The position numbers were made by a program, and so were the translations under genes. Shown in pieces: positions 1-6,315 of a stretch of DNA of 31,128 bases (position 1 is its first letter; every line of letters starts with the position of its first letter). Source of the stretch: a virus; IMG/VR virus record IMGVR_UViG_3300001419_000027, positions 1-31,128 of that record. One strand, given 5' to 3'. The notes under the pieces were generated by a model that did not search any database, had not been told where the DNA came from, and saw only the letters and a program-made list of their open reading frames with translations.

Positions 1-143
1 CTGATCGCAGCCCGGAAGCGATCGGGGTTGTCGAAGGTCCCGATCTGGCTGAGCCACTCGGCGAGCTCCGCATCGGTCGGTTCCCACCGCGGCCAGAGTT
101 CGGCGATCTTCGTCAGCAGTTGCTCGGCGTCAACCTTGAGCAT
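1..143 (-). CDS. Partial gene (N-terminal 47 residues), possible helicase-loader-like protein
   Basis: Only the first 47 codons lie in the window; the frame stays open to the left edge. It begins MLKVDAEQLLTKIAEL and continues with a Trp-rich helical stretch (LWPRWEPTDAELAEWL). A strong ribosome site (GGAGG, 6 nt before ATG) fixes the start, and the gene overlaps the end of the upstream replisome-organiser-like gene by 14 bases. The spacing of aromatic residues and the W-x2-L helix loosely recall phage helicase loader/inhibitor N-termini of the G39P type, and the position right after a replisome organiser fits that. This functional idea is inference only; the real gene is well supported by its start and codon use. 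Confidence 0.6.
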   Translation of the reverse strand, partial: MLKVDAEQLLTKIAELWPRWEPTDAELAEWLSQIGTFDNPDRFRAAI

Positions 144-636
144 CGTTGCCTCCGATCCGCTGGAGCCTCTCGGCGACGGACTCGGCAGCCGGGGCGCGCT
201 GGAGGTCCGCAAGGTCACAGTCCCATCGGTCCTGAGTCAGCCATGTTGAAGGCATGGGCACGAACTTCCCCGACTGCCAGTCGTCGAGCTTCTTGAACGC
301 CTCCAGGGCGGCAAGCACTGTGTCGGCCACGCTGTCGAGGCTCTTGCGATTCCATATCCTCTGGCAATAGGGCTTGGCGCCCTTCCGCTTGTGGCTAGGC
401 CATGCCCGCCAGAACCGCTCGAAGGGGGTGTCGGCGTCGGGGGGTTCGCCGCCGGGCAGGTCGAACAGCGTGGGCAGGGGCCGGTTACGGACCCGTGCAA
501 ACAGTTGCTCGGGCGTGAGCCCGAAGGCGTGACAGACCTTGGCCACGTCGATGTACTCCGAGCTCCAGATCCGCAGCCGGCAGACGCCATGCGTATCGAC
601 CTCTCGGCACTGGACCTTTATCGCCGGCAGGGTCAT
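130..636 (-). CDS. Replisome-organiser-like replication protein
   Basis: A 168-residue protein starting at MTLPAIKVQC. The start is set by an ATGA overlap with the stop of the RusA-like gene and by GGGAG 7-8 nt upstream. The second half carries the pattern of phage replication-initiator C-termini: FERFWRAWPSHKRKGAKP, then a helix, then a closing segment with FVPMPSTWLTQDRWD. In phage replisome organisers this region (F-x2-FW-x-AYP ... P-x-TWL-x2-RW) lies near the part that loads helicase. The N-terminal half has an odd basic/acidic mix and I see no clear DNA-binding domain. It probably helps start phage DNA replication together with the next gene. The domain match is confident in outline; the molecular role is inferred from the family. 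Confidence 0.65.
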   Translation of the reverse strand: MTLPAIKVQCREVDTHGVCRLRIWSSEYIDVAKVCHAFGLTPEQLFARVRNRPLPTLFDLPGGEPPDADTPFERFWRAWPSHKRKGAKPYCQRIWNRKSLDSVADTVLAALEAFKKLDDWQSGKFVPMPSTWLTQDRWDCDLADLQRAPAAESVAERLQRIGGNDAQG

Positions 637-1109
637 GGTTGTATCTCCCGACCATCCGCCGACTCGCACTCGTCTTGCCACTCGCAGACCACATCGACGC
701 CGGGCCGTCCGCCGTACCGCTTGCAGGCGAGCTTGGTGACTACCTGCGAGTCGTCATTCCAGAGTACCCCAGTCAGGGCGTCCATCACCGCACGAGAGAG
801 CTTGTCCACGTCGGGCCGCTTGTCCGGGAACGAGGGGGCGTCGGGCTTCAGCTCGTCGCTGTGCTTGCCGCTGCGGTAGTGGCTCTTAGGGCGAGGCATG
901 TAGAACGTCAGCCGCAGGTACAACGGCCCTTCCAGCGGCTCGCCTTGGAACGCCTGGAAGGCGAAGTGCTTGACGTCAGCCTTCCACGGCTTCGACTTCT
1001 TGCAGGCGTCCGTGAGGATGGGCTTGCCGGTCTTGGGGTTCACGAATGCCCGCTTGCTGCCGGCCGTCTTGGGCTCACCGGGCACGAAGAATTGGATGCT
1101 ATCCATCAT
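633..1109 (-). CDS. rusA: RusA-family Holliday junction resolvase
   Basis: About 158 residues. RusA is a small dimeric endonuclease that cuts four-way junctions symmetrically. The N-terminus has the typical FFVPGEPKTAGSKRAF segment, and the active-site region reads RPDVDKLSRAVMDALTG followed by VLWNDDSQV. Asp100, Asp102 and Asp119/120 correspond to the three catalytic aspartates of RusA, and an arginine sits where Escherichia coli RusA has its conserved lysine. Two adjacent ATGs (1109 and 1106) follow AAGGA by 5 and 8 nt, so the start is uncertain by one codon. It overlaps the end of recT by 11 bases and joins the replication protein by ATGA. Here it would resolve branched replicating DNA before packaging, a job done by gp3 endonuclease in T7. 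Confidence 0.88.
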   Translation of the reverse strand: MMDSIQFFVPGEPKTAGSKRAFVNPKTGKPILTDACKKSKPWKADVKHFAFQAFQGEPLEGPLYLRLTFYMPRPKSHYRSGKHSDELKPDAPSFPDKRPDVDKLSRAVMDALTGVLWNDDSQVVTKLACKRYGGRPGVDVVCEWQDECESADGREIQP

Positions 1110-2067
1110 CGCCGTCCTTGGGCTTCCCGACATCATCGGGGATCAGGTGTCCATCCTCTGTGTACTCAGGCTTCTTCTCGGGGGCAGGCTCGGGGGCCTC
1201 GGCCTTCGCCGGCTCGCCCGTGACCCGGCTCTGCCAATCATCCGAGAGCTTCGCCTGCTGCTTGTCCTTGTACGCCTGAGCCGCCTTGCCGTAGGTGGAA
1301 TCGGGGCTGAGGTCGTACTGCTGGTTATCGTGCTCACAGGCCCGGACGAGCAGGTCGTAGGCGAGGTTGTCGGCCGTCTTGGGGATGTACTTCTGGAGGC
1401 GACGCACGGGGGCCTTCCGCATCATCTCCGTCGGCCAGTCCCGGTAGGCCGGTCCACCCGCCCCTTTGGACGCCTTCTGCACTGCGGCCAACTGCTCGGC
1501 GTTCATCACTTCGATCATTGGTGCGCCGTCACGGGTGTACCCCATGGCGTAGGCGGCGGTCACGAGCTCGACCTTGCCCTGGCTGGCGGCATCGGGCTCA
1601 TGCATCAGGTGCGGCCCCGTCTCGTCCCGCCACCACTTGAAGGGCTCGCCCTCGTAGACCAGGACGCTCTCCACCCGAGTCACGAAGCCTGCGTTGACCA
1701 TGAGCTTGATGAAGCCCCTGTACCCCACCATGAGGGTGCAGATGTTCCCGTAGGGGACGAGGTACGCCTCACCCATCGCCTTGTTGATCGACAGGTCCAT
1801 GCTCGCGCAGGCCACAAGGCTGTCGATCACGCTCAGGGTCACGCACTGCTGGAGCTTCTGCATGGCGCTGCCGCTGGTCGCTATGGTGATCGCTGCCTGC
1901 TCGAGCAGTTGCTTGGTCTTGTGGACCCGTCGATCTTTGTCCAGGTCGCCCGGCCATGCCCGGACAAGCGACGTGCCCGCCTCAATATCAGCCATGAAAT
2001 GCACGCAGTTCCGGGGGTGCCTGAGTGGTGCGTTCACGTCGACTTTTTGTATTGCGCTCTCAGCCAT
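1099..2067 (-). CDS. recT: RecT-family single-strand annealing protein
   Basis: 322 residues (E. coli RecT is 269). RecT proteins coat single-stranded DNA exposed by a partner exonuclease and anneal complementary strands. The diagnostic core is present: CASMDLSINKAMGEAYLVPY followed by a GYRGFIKLMVNAGF segment, then further on MMRKAPVRRLQKYIPKT. The last 50 residues are a charged Glu/Lys/Pro tail, probably disordered, with no counterpart in the short RecT proteins. ATG is preceded by AGGAGA. The gene starts 7 bases after the RecE-like gene, a nuclease-annealase pair in the usual order, and its end overlaps rusA. Confidence 0.93.
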   Translation of the reverse strand: MAESAIQKVDVNAPLRHPRNCVHFMADIEAGTSLVRAWPGDLDKDRRVHKTKQLLEQAAITIATSGSAMQKLQQCVTLSVIDSLVACASMDLSINKAMGEAYLVPYGNICTLMVGYRGFIKLMVNAGFVTRVESVLVYEGEPFKWWRDETGPHLMHEPDAASQGKVELVTAAYAMGYTRDGAPMIEVMNAEQLAAVQKASKGAGGPAYRDWPTEMMRKAPVRRLQKYIPKTADNLAYDLLVRACEHDNQQYDLSPDSTYGKAAQAYKDKQQAKLSDDWQSRVTGEPAKAEAPEPAPEKKPEYTEDGHLIPDDVGKPKDGDDG

Positions 2068-2074
2068 GATTCTC

Positions 2075-3007
2075 CTATCGCATCTCGAAGGCTTCGGCGT
2101 CCTTGACCCACGGCGGCAGCATCATGTCGGCGTGCTCGGTCGGGTAGCCCGGCCACTTGTTGTGCTTGCGGCAGAAGGCGTACTCGGCGAGCTTCGTCTT
2201 GTAGACCTTGCGCCCGAGGTCGAGGAAGGCGAAGGACAGGGCCTCGGGGTCGTCGTGGACATCGAAGGCCCGGGCCAGGTAGGGGGGGAACTTCTCCACC
2301 ACGGCAAAGACGTACCACGTCGGCACGTCCTCCGGCGTCAACCCCAGGGCGATCGCCGCATCGACGTACATGGCCGTGGCAATGTGATAGCCCAGCCGGT
2401 AGGCGACGTTGAAGAAGTCGTCCGCCTTGGCCGACCGGGCGCTCTTGAGTTCCCCGATCACGCCGGCGGCTGTCTTGGCCACGTCGAGCCGGGCCTTGCA
2501 GGTGACGCCCGTGGTCGTGTCCACCCAGACCAGCGAGAGTTCCACGTCGGCGCCGTCCATCAGCGGCCCGAGCTTCTCGTGCGTCCGCACGCTGTCGGCC
2601 ATCGCAAGGGCCTGGTTCATGTCGTCAGCGCTCACGGGCGTCAGCCCCTCGCTCAGCCACAGGGCCATCTGGGCCTTGCACGCCTTCGCCCCGCCGTGCC
2701 AAGGCTTTTCCTCGCCCTTGTCGTTTACGTAGGTCGCCGGCTTCTCGACGAACTCCCCGTCGGCCAACTCAGGCTGAGTCGCGAGCAGATGGAACAGCCG
2801 GCCGAGGGCGTAGTGCGGCTTGTCGTCCTCGATGTGCGTGAGTCGGTGCAGGGCCAGGGCCGGGGTGTGGTCCAGAGCCTTGAGCAGTGAGGCGTTGGCG
2901 GCGTCCCACGAGGCGTAGGTCTCGAACGGTACTCCGGGGTAGACCCCCGGCTCCGGGGCGGGCACTTTGGCGATCACAACCTCGGCTGGCGTGTCATTCT
3001 GTGGCAT
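2075..3007 (-). CDS. RecE-like PD-(D/E)XK exonuclease
   Basis: 310 residues. It resembles the C-terminal nuclease domain of RecE (exodeoxyribonuclease VIII), which resects double-stranded DNA 5' to 3' to feed RecT. Visible motifs in order: GRLFHLLA with His73; ADVELSLVW with Glu156; CKARLDVAK with Asp175; and IGELKSAR with Glu186 and Lys188, the PD-(D/E)XK core. They are followed by YRLGYHIATAMYVDAA, the QxxxY-like helix. The pairing with recT immediately downstream strongly supports the role. The gene starts inside the end of the SMC-like ATPase gene (14-base overlap), so translation is probably coupled. T7 instead uses the unrelated gp6 flap-type exonuclease. Confidence 0.85.
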   Translation of the reverse strand: MPQNDTPAEVVIAKVPAPEPGVYPGVPFETYASWDAANASLLKALDHTPALALHRLTHIEDDKPHYALGRLFHLLATQPELADGEFVEKPATYVNDKGEEKPWHGGAKACKAQMALWLSEGLTPVSADDMNQALAMADSVRTHEKLGPLMDGADVELSLVWVDTTTGVTCKARLDVAKTAAGVIGELKSARSAKADDFFNVAYRLGYHIATAMYVDAAIALGLTPEDVPTWYVFAVVEKFPPYLARAFDVHDDPEALSFAFLDLGRKVYKTKLAEYAFCRKHNKWPGYPTEHADMMLPPWVKDAEAFEMR

Positions 3008-4277
3008 CGGCCTCGTGTCCTTTCACCTGCCCGTCCTCGATGATGACGGTGCAGTCCTTGTCCTCGCCGACTCGCTCGATCCAGACCTGCGCGCCGGCCT
3101 CCGTCGCCATATCCCGCAGCAGGGCCAGATTGGCCTCGTCCAACAGGCTGCCGTCACGGATCAACAGCACCTTGAGGTCCGGGTTGAGAGCCAGGCCCAT
3201 CGCCACGGACACCCGCAATTGCTCTGCCTGTGACGCCTGGCCCAAGGGCAGGCCACCGAACGTGACGCCCTCGTCGTCGAACTCGAGGCCCTCGACCGGG
3301 AACTCCGCTTTCGCCAGGGCCTTCGCCTTGCCCCCGTCGATCTTGGCAATCGCGTTACTGAGCTCGGCTTGCTCCTTCTCTGCCTCCACCAGTCGCTTCT
3401 TCGTGTTGGCGACAGCGGCGTTCTCGCGGACCTTCTGGTTGATGCCCTCGGCTGCGGTGATGCGTTCATGGAGCGGGTCACACTCCACGGTCGGGGCCTT
3501 GTCCGCCGCCTCTCGCAGCCTCTTGGCTTCCGCGTCGATCTCGTCGCGGGCGGCAATCGCCGACTCCAGCCGGGTCTGCGCATCGACCACGGCCTGCTGT
3601 GCTGTCGCTACTGCCCTCGAGGATGCCGCCACATCCTGTTCGGCACGAGTCGCCGCCCCCTGCGCCTCGAATGCCGCCTTGTTGATTCCCTGGGCCTCTC
3701 GGAGATCGCGGGACAGGTCCGCAACGCTGACTTCCTCGGCCGGGGCGTCGGCATGGAACGGCATGGCCTTGACCTGGCCCTTGAGATCCCGCACTCCGCG
3801 GCCGACCGCTGTGCGCTTCTGGTAGAGCGTCGCTCGCTTGCCGTTCTGCTCATCGAAGTTCAGGCCGATGAGTTCCTGGAGCGTCGCCCGCTGGTTTGCC
3901 GGGGGCATGCGCAGGAACGAGAGGGGATCGAAGCTCAGTGGACCCACAAGCTTGTCGAGCATGGCCTGCGGGCTGGGGAATGCTGCCCCTTCCTTGTTGG
4001 CCACGACCAACGAGGTCCGGCCGGCGCTGCCGATGGTCTTGGTCACGACCAAATCATCGAGTTCCACCAAAACACGGGCGGCATCCTCGCCTTGCCTCAC
4101 CGGCACGTCGGGCAGCGACCTCCCGCCGGCCAAGGCGTACTCAATGGCGTCCAGAACGGATGACTTACCCGCCCCATTCTGCCCGCCGATGACGACCATC
4201 GCTCCGCTCGGCTCGATGTTGACGGCGACAAGCCGCTTGACGTTCTCCGCTTCCAGTTTGACGATCTTCGTGCCCAT
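2994..4277 (-). CDS. SMC/Rad50-like AAA ATPase (short SbcC-type)
   Basis: 427 residues. The N-terminus has an ABC-type Walker A, VIGGQNGAGKSSVLDAIEYA (residues 29-48). Residues from about 165 to 305 are Ala/Glu/Arg-rich and should form an antiparallel coiled coil. The C-terminus holds a degenerate signature (ASQAEQLRVSVAMGLALNP, in place of LSGGQ) and a Walker B-like strand reading LKVLLIRDGSLLDEANLAL. There is no Cys-x2-Cys zinc hook. At this size it belongs with the small phage ATPases found beside RecT/RecE genes; most likely it organises or tethers DNA ends for the nuclease, by analogy with SbcC/Rad50. The canonical Walker B glutamate is displaced (RDG rather than DE), which may be normal for this family. 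AAGGA lies 8 nt before ATG. Confidence 0.82.
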   Translation of the reverse strand: MGTKIVKLEAENVKRLVAVNIEPSGAMVVIGGQNGAGKSSVLDAIEYALAGGRSLPDVPVRQGEDAARVLVELDDLVVTKTIGSAGRTSLVVANKEGAAFPSPQAMLDKLVGPLSFDPLSFLRMPPANQRATLQELIGLNFDEQNGKRATLYQKRTAVGRGVRDLKGQVKAMPFHADAPAEEVSVADLSRDLREAQGINKAAFEAQGAATRAEQDVAASSRAVATAQQAVVDAQTRLESAIAARDEIDAEAKRLREAADKAPTVECDPLHERITAAEGINQKVRENAAVANTKKRLVEAEKEQAELSNAIAKIDGGKAKALAKAEFPVEGLEFDDEGVTFGGLPLGQASQAEQLRVSVAMGLALNPDLKVLLIRDGSLLDEANLALLRDMATEAGAQVWIERVGEDKDCTVIIEDGQVKGHEADATE

Positions 4278-4313
4278 TGTTCTGTCCTTTGGTGCTGGGT
4301 TTCCGGTTCACAA

Positions 4314-4393
4314 TAGCGGGGGCGGGCTTTGGACCCGCAGTTTTCAGGAGGGGATAGGGCTCCCGAACGTGTTGCCAGTTACACTACCCCGCA
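4314..4393 (-). tRNA. tRNA-like element with enlarged anticodon arm (possible pseudo-tRNA, Gln-like body)
   Basis: On the minus strand this folds as a tRNA body. The acceptor stem is TGCGGGG with CCCCGCT (six pairs, T-T at 1:72), followed by A as discriminator. The D arm is GTGT/ACAC with loop AACTGGCA containing the invariant GG. The variable loop is AACT. The T arm is GCGGG-TCCAAAG-CCCGC, one base away from the TTCRA consensus. The anticodon arm is abnormal: an 8-bp stem (TTCGGGAG/CTCCTGAA) closes a 9-nt loop, CCCTATCCC, so no standard 7-nt loop or clear anticodon can be assigned. The D arm and first bases resemble glutamine tRNAs. No CCA is encoded. It lies between the conserved unknown gene and the SMC-like ATPase gene. 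The rest of this gap (4394-4541) shows no gene I can support. Confidence 0.5.
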
Positions 4394-4541
4394 GCGTGGC
4401 GAGCAGCCCCGTCAGGCCCATCCGGGGCCGGGCGTCCTTTCCAGTCCCATTCACACCGTTTGCGGGTTCTGGATTATGAAGTTGTCGGGCCACCCTTGGC
4501 AAACCACCGTGGCCTGCCTGCCGCTCGCCGTCGTAGGCTTG

Positions 4542-4919
4542 TCAATCCGCCTCGGGCTCAGCATCGACCGCATCGCCGATGCGCTCCACCGTCAGTTGCC
4601 CCTTGGTCGCTGCGAAGGCGCTGAGTTCGGTCAGGTTGACCTCCCCCTTCGCGAACGTCAGCGACGTTGAGATTTCGCCGGGGCTCAGGCTCAGCCGCTT
4701 GGCGTCCACGATGCTCGTGAGCTTCGGCAGGGCATCGGGCACGAGAGGCTGCTCGCCGCCCGTGACGGCCAGCGTCGCTCGGAGGCGGGCGCCGCAGAAC
4801 AGGTGCTCGGCGTCCTCCAGGTCGAAACCTTCCCGGCTCATTCGCACGCTCAGCCTGGCCGTGCCCTTGCCGACGCCCACATTGCCGAAGTCAACATTGA
4901 TCGTTCGCTGCTTTGCCAT
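4542..4919 (-). CDS. Conserved phage protein of unknown function, recombination operon
   Basis: 125 residues starting MAKQRTINVDFGNVGVGKG. The longer open frame reaches 5048, but the internal ATG at 4919 is chosen because AAGGAACCGAACG stands directly before it, a copy of the leader found before several other genes in this phage, and because the protein upstream of it looks random. The composition is beta-strand-rich with a short acidic tail (DAVDAEPEAD) and one cysteine in the phrase LFCGARLRATLAV. I do not recognise a named family. Proteins with this look occur beside phage RecT and small SMC-like ATPases, and an acidic tail is also seen in single-strand binding proteins, but there is no OB-fold motif I can point to. 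Confidence 0.75.
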   Translation of the reverse strand: MAKQRTINVDFGNVGVGKGTARLSVRMSREGFDLEDAEHLFCGARLRATLAVTGGEQPLVPDALPKLTSIVDAKRLSLSPGEISTSLTFAKGEVNLTELSAFAATKGQLTVERIGDAVDAEPEAD

Positions 4920-5052
4920 CGTTCGGTTCCTTCCTCGGGATGGTGGCGGCTCGGGGCCGGCCAGTGCAGGGGGGAGTACACTGCCGACCCGTCGCCGCCT
5001 TGACTGCGAGCCCCGGAGGGATGAACCGAAACCCACAGGCATTCGCAAAGGG

Positions 5053-5111
5053 GCGAGCGGCTAAGTCCCGAGCAAGCCAACCGCTCGCCGTGCCCCGGAC
5101 ACGCGCCGGGG
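5053..5111. repeat. Two GC-rich inverted repeats downstream of the membrane peptide gene
   Basis: GCGAGCGG (5053-5060) pairs perfectly with CCGCTCGC (5081-5088) across 20 bases. CCCCGG (5093-5098) pairs with CCGGGG (5106-5111) across 7. In the leftward transcript they form two successive hairpins in the 206-base gap between the membrane peptide gene and the conserved unknown at 4919. No U-tract follows either, so they look more like RNA-processing or stability structures than intrinsic terminators. The rest of 4920-5125 shows no supportable gene. Confidence 0.45.
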
Positions 5112-5125
5112 ACTTGGACACATGC

Positions 5126-5263
5126 TCAAGCAAGGCGGCCCAGATGGACGCCTGCGTCCATCGCCTCGTCCTTGTAGTCGTCCACCCAGATCAGGACCGC
5201 CAGGAACGCGGCGACGAAGGCCACCGCGACGATGAGAGCCACTGTTGCGCCTGCTGATTCCAT
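5126..5263 (-). CDS. Small single-helix membrane protein
   Basis: 45 residues: a short polar start (MESAGATVA), a hydrophobic helix of about 20 residues (ALIVAVAFVAAFLAVLIW), and a charged tail (VDDYKDEAMDAGVHLGRLA). ATG is preceded by TAGGA 9 nt upstream, and the gene begins 10 bases after the stop of the ribbon-helix-helix-like gene, so the two are probably co-transcribed. The topology suggests an inner-membrane peptide with an extramembrane acidic tail. Possible roles are host membrane modulation or superinfection control; nothing in the sequence decides. The compact arrangement and ordinary codon use make it likely to be real despite its size. Confidence 0.6.
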   Translation of the reverse strand: MESAGATVALIVAVAFVAAFLAVLIWVDDYKDEAMDAGVHLGRLA

Positions 5264-5273
5264 GAGAGATGTC

Positions 5274-5426
5274 CTATTCGCGGACGGCCGTGGGTTCGAG
5301 GTCGAGTTGAGCGAGTCGCTGTTCGAGGAGCTTCTTCGCCGTGGCCGCGGCCGTCCCGTCGCCCCGACGTTGCTGCTCCACCTTGATTCGCTTCACCAGA
5401 TCAGTGTCGTTTATCACGATACGCAT
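5274..5426 (-). CDS. Small ribbon-helix-helix-like protein, possible regulator
   Basis: 50 residues starting MRIVINDTDL. The predicted order is one short beta strand (RIVIND), a basic helix (DLVKRIKVEQQRRG) and a second helix (TAAATAKKLLEQRLAQLD). That is the layout of Arc/MetJ-type ribbon-helix-helix DNA-binding proteins, which dimerise through the strand. There is no good Shine-Dalgarno: a TATACT box sits only 7 bases before ATG, so if that promoter is used the mRNA starts at or next to the ATG (leaderless). As a small DNA binder at the head of the leftward block it could be an early regulator acting on the palindromes near 6.25 kb. The fold call comes from pattern only. Confidence 0.55.
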   Translation of the reverse strand: MRIVINDTDLVKRIKVEQQRRGDGTAAATAKKLLEQRLAQLDLEPTAVRE

Positions 5427-5433
5427 GATTGGA

Positions 5434-5461
5434 AGTATAGCACGGTTTCGGCACGGGACAA
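5434..5461 (-). promoter_or_regulatory. Sigma70-like promoter, leftward
   Basis: Read on the minus strand: TTGTCC (5461-5456), a 16-base spacer, then TATACT (5439-5434). The -10 matches the bacterial consensus at five of six bases and the -35 at about four. The start point would fall about 7 bases on, at the ATG of the ribbon-helix-helix-like gene. The -35 box abuts the stop of the RNase H-like gene. It would let host RNA polymerase transcribe the leftward replication block early. Confidence 0.5.
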
Positions 5462-5464
5462 GAA

Positions 5465-5908
5465 CTATCTTGAGCTTTTCGCATATTTATTTTCTAGCTC
5501 CCGCTCCAGGCTGTCCATCGCATCGTTGACCAACCCGTCAGCCTCGCCGTTGTTGTCCCTGGGGATATGCTTGAACGTCGCCCGTCGGAAGGAGGCCGCG
5601 AGCCGGCGGGCGATCCGGTACAGGGGCCGAAGGTTGTCTGCCTTGAGCTTCCAGCGCCCCGCGACCTGATTGATAACCAGTTTGGAGTCTCCGTAGACCC
5701 GCAAGGTGGTCACACCGGCCGACAACGCAGCCGCCAGCCCGGCGATACACCCCATGTACTCAGCCTCGTTGCACGTCCTGTTGAGGACGGCGTTGCCCTC
5801 CAGAAGGCCGAGTTGGTCGTCGTCGTTCACTCGCAGCACGAACCCGAACCCGGCCAGCCCTGACTGCGGACGGGCTCCGCCATCGAAGTGCATGGTCGCT
5901 TTTGTCAT
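5465..5908 (-). CDS. RNase H-like nuclease
   Basis: 147 residues with the RNase H fold (RNase HI / RVT_3 type), which degrades the RNA strand of RNA-DNA hybrids such as replication primers. The acidic catalytic set is visible: Asp9 in MHFDGGARP, Glu48 in TCNEAEYMG, Asp74 in VYGDSKLVINQV, and Asp124 in NNGEADGLVNDAM. The KLVINQVAGRWK stretch matches the usual helix after the third acid. The start at 5908 is chosen over the much longer open frame because a leader GAAAGGGACCGAGCG precedes this ATG and the fold begins within a few residues. It is the first gene of the leftward block, next to the divergent control region. A primer-removal role in phage replication is likely. Confidence 0.88.
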   Translation of the reverse strand: MTKATMHFDGGARPQSGLAGFGFVLRVNDDDQLGLLEGNAVLNRTCNEAEYMGCIAGLAAALSAGVTTLRVYGDSKLVINQVAGRWKLKADNLRPLYRIARRLAASFRRATFKHIPRDNNGEADGLVNDAMDSLERELENKYAKSSR

Positions 5909-6196
5909 CGCTCGGTCCCTTTCGTAAGAGCCACTGGGCACAACCCCCCTATCTCCCTCGGGGTATCGCCCTGAGCTTCGATCCTGCTGCTTCCTGAACA
6001 GCGAGCGACGCCCTTGAAAGCTCAGCCAGTCCCGAGGTCGACCGTTGTCGGGGGTGGGACAGCGCGGTCTTTGGTGTTGGTGGCTTGAAACCGGGGGCGC
6101 GTGCCGGTGGGGTGAGTTCCGGCGGTTCCGTGTCGTTCTTTGGATGCGGGCCGGTGAACGACACCCGAAGCGGCCCTCGCTACGATAGGCGCAAAG

Positions 6197-6231
6197 AAAG
6201 CCCGCGTCCCTCCGAAGGGGGCACGGGCTTT
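6197..6231 (-). terminator. Hairpin terminator, best oriented leftward
   Basis: AAAGCCCG (6197-6204) pairs with CGGGCTTT (6224-6231), continuing after one C-A mismatch with GTCCC against GGGGC, around a loop CCGAAG. On the minus strand the stem ends in TTTCTTTG, a modest U-tract; on the plus strand the tail is CTTTGGTG. It would therefore stop leftward transcription better than rightward, and may insulate the two divergent blocks. Confidence 0.55.
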
Positions 6232-6240
6232 GGTGATTGA

Positions 6241-6289
6241 GGCGGCCGGCTGTGGACTGCAGTACACATGGTAGGCAGAACCGGCCGCC
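6241..6289. repeat. Perfect 9-bp GC inverted repeat with 31-base loop
   Basis: GGCGGCCGG (6241-6249) and CCGGCCGCC (6281-6289) are perfect inverted copies. They enclose an 18-base palindrome that is not concentric with them. This could be a cruciform or RNA hairpin at the head of the rightward transcript, or paired protein-binding sites. Confidence 0.6.
6251..6268. promoter_or_regulatory. Operator-like palindrome
   Basis: TGTGGACTGCAGTACACA is symmetric around 6259/6260, with eight of nine positions paired and only bases 5 and 14 breaking symmetry. Its size and dyad form fit a dimeric repressor site. It lies about 42 bases upstream of a TATACT box. The obvious local candidate binder is the ribbon-helix-helix-like protein, which is inference. 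Confidence 0.45.
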
Positions 6290-6309
6290 GTGAAGGCATC
6301 GAATTGTCG

Positions 6310-6315
6310 TATACT
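6310..6315 (+). promoter_or_regulatory. Possible rightward -10 box
   Basis: TATACT identical to the -10 of the leftward promoter stands 128 bases before the holin-like gene. No good -35 lies at the normal distance (the region there is GC-rich and belongs to the inverted repeat), so it would need an activator or is a chance match. Confidence 0.3.

Noticed and set aside
970-2106. Plus-strand open frame of 378 codons opposite recT and rusA
   Set aside because: Shadow of the RecT gene; the product is His/Val/Leu/Arg-rich without a fold pattern.
4344-4421. Minus-strand 25-codon frame overlapping the tRNA-like element
   Set aside because: The AAGGA upstream is 12 bases away, the peptide has no features, and the tRNA fold explains the conserved-looking pairing better. 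It stays as an alternative reading.
4440-4500. Possible second tRNA beside the tRNA-like element
   Set aside because: A CTTCATAATCC stretch recalls a Met anticodon loop, but no D arm, T arm or acceptor stem could be built around it.
5949-6164. Minus-strand 71-codon frame with GTG start in the divergent region
   Set aside because: Pro-rich and unlike the neighbouring proteins, no ribosome site before the GTG, and a weak start.
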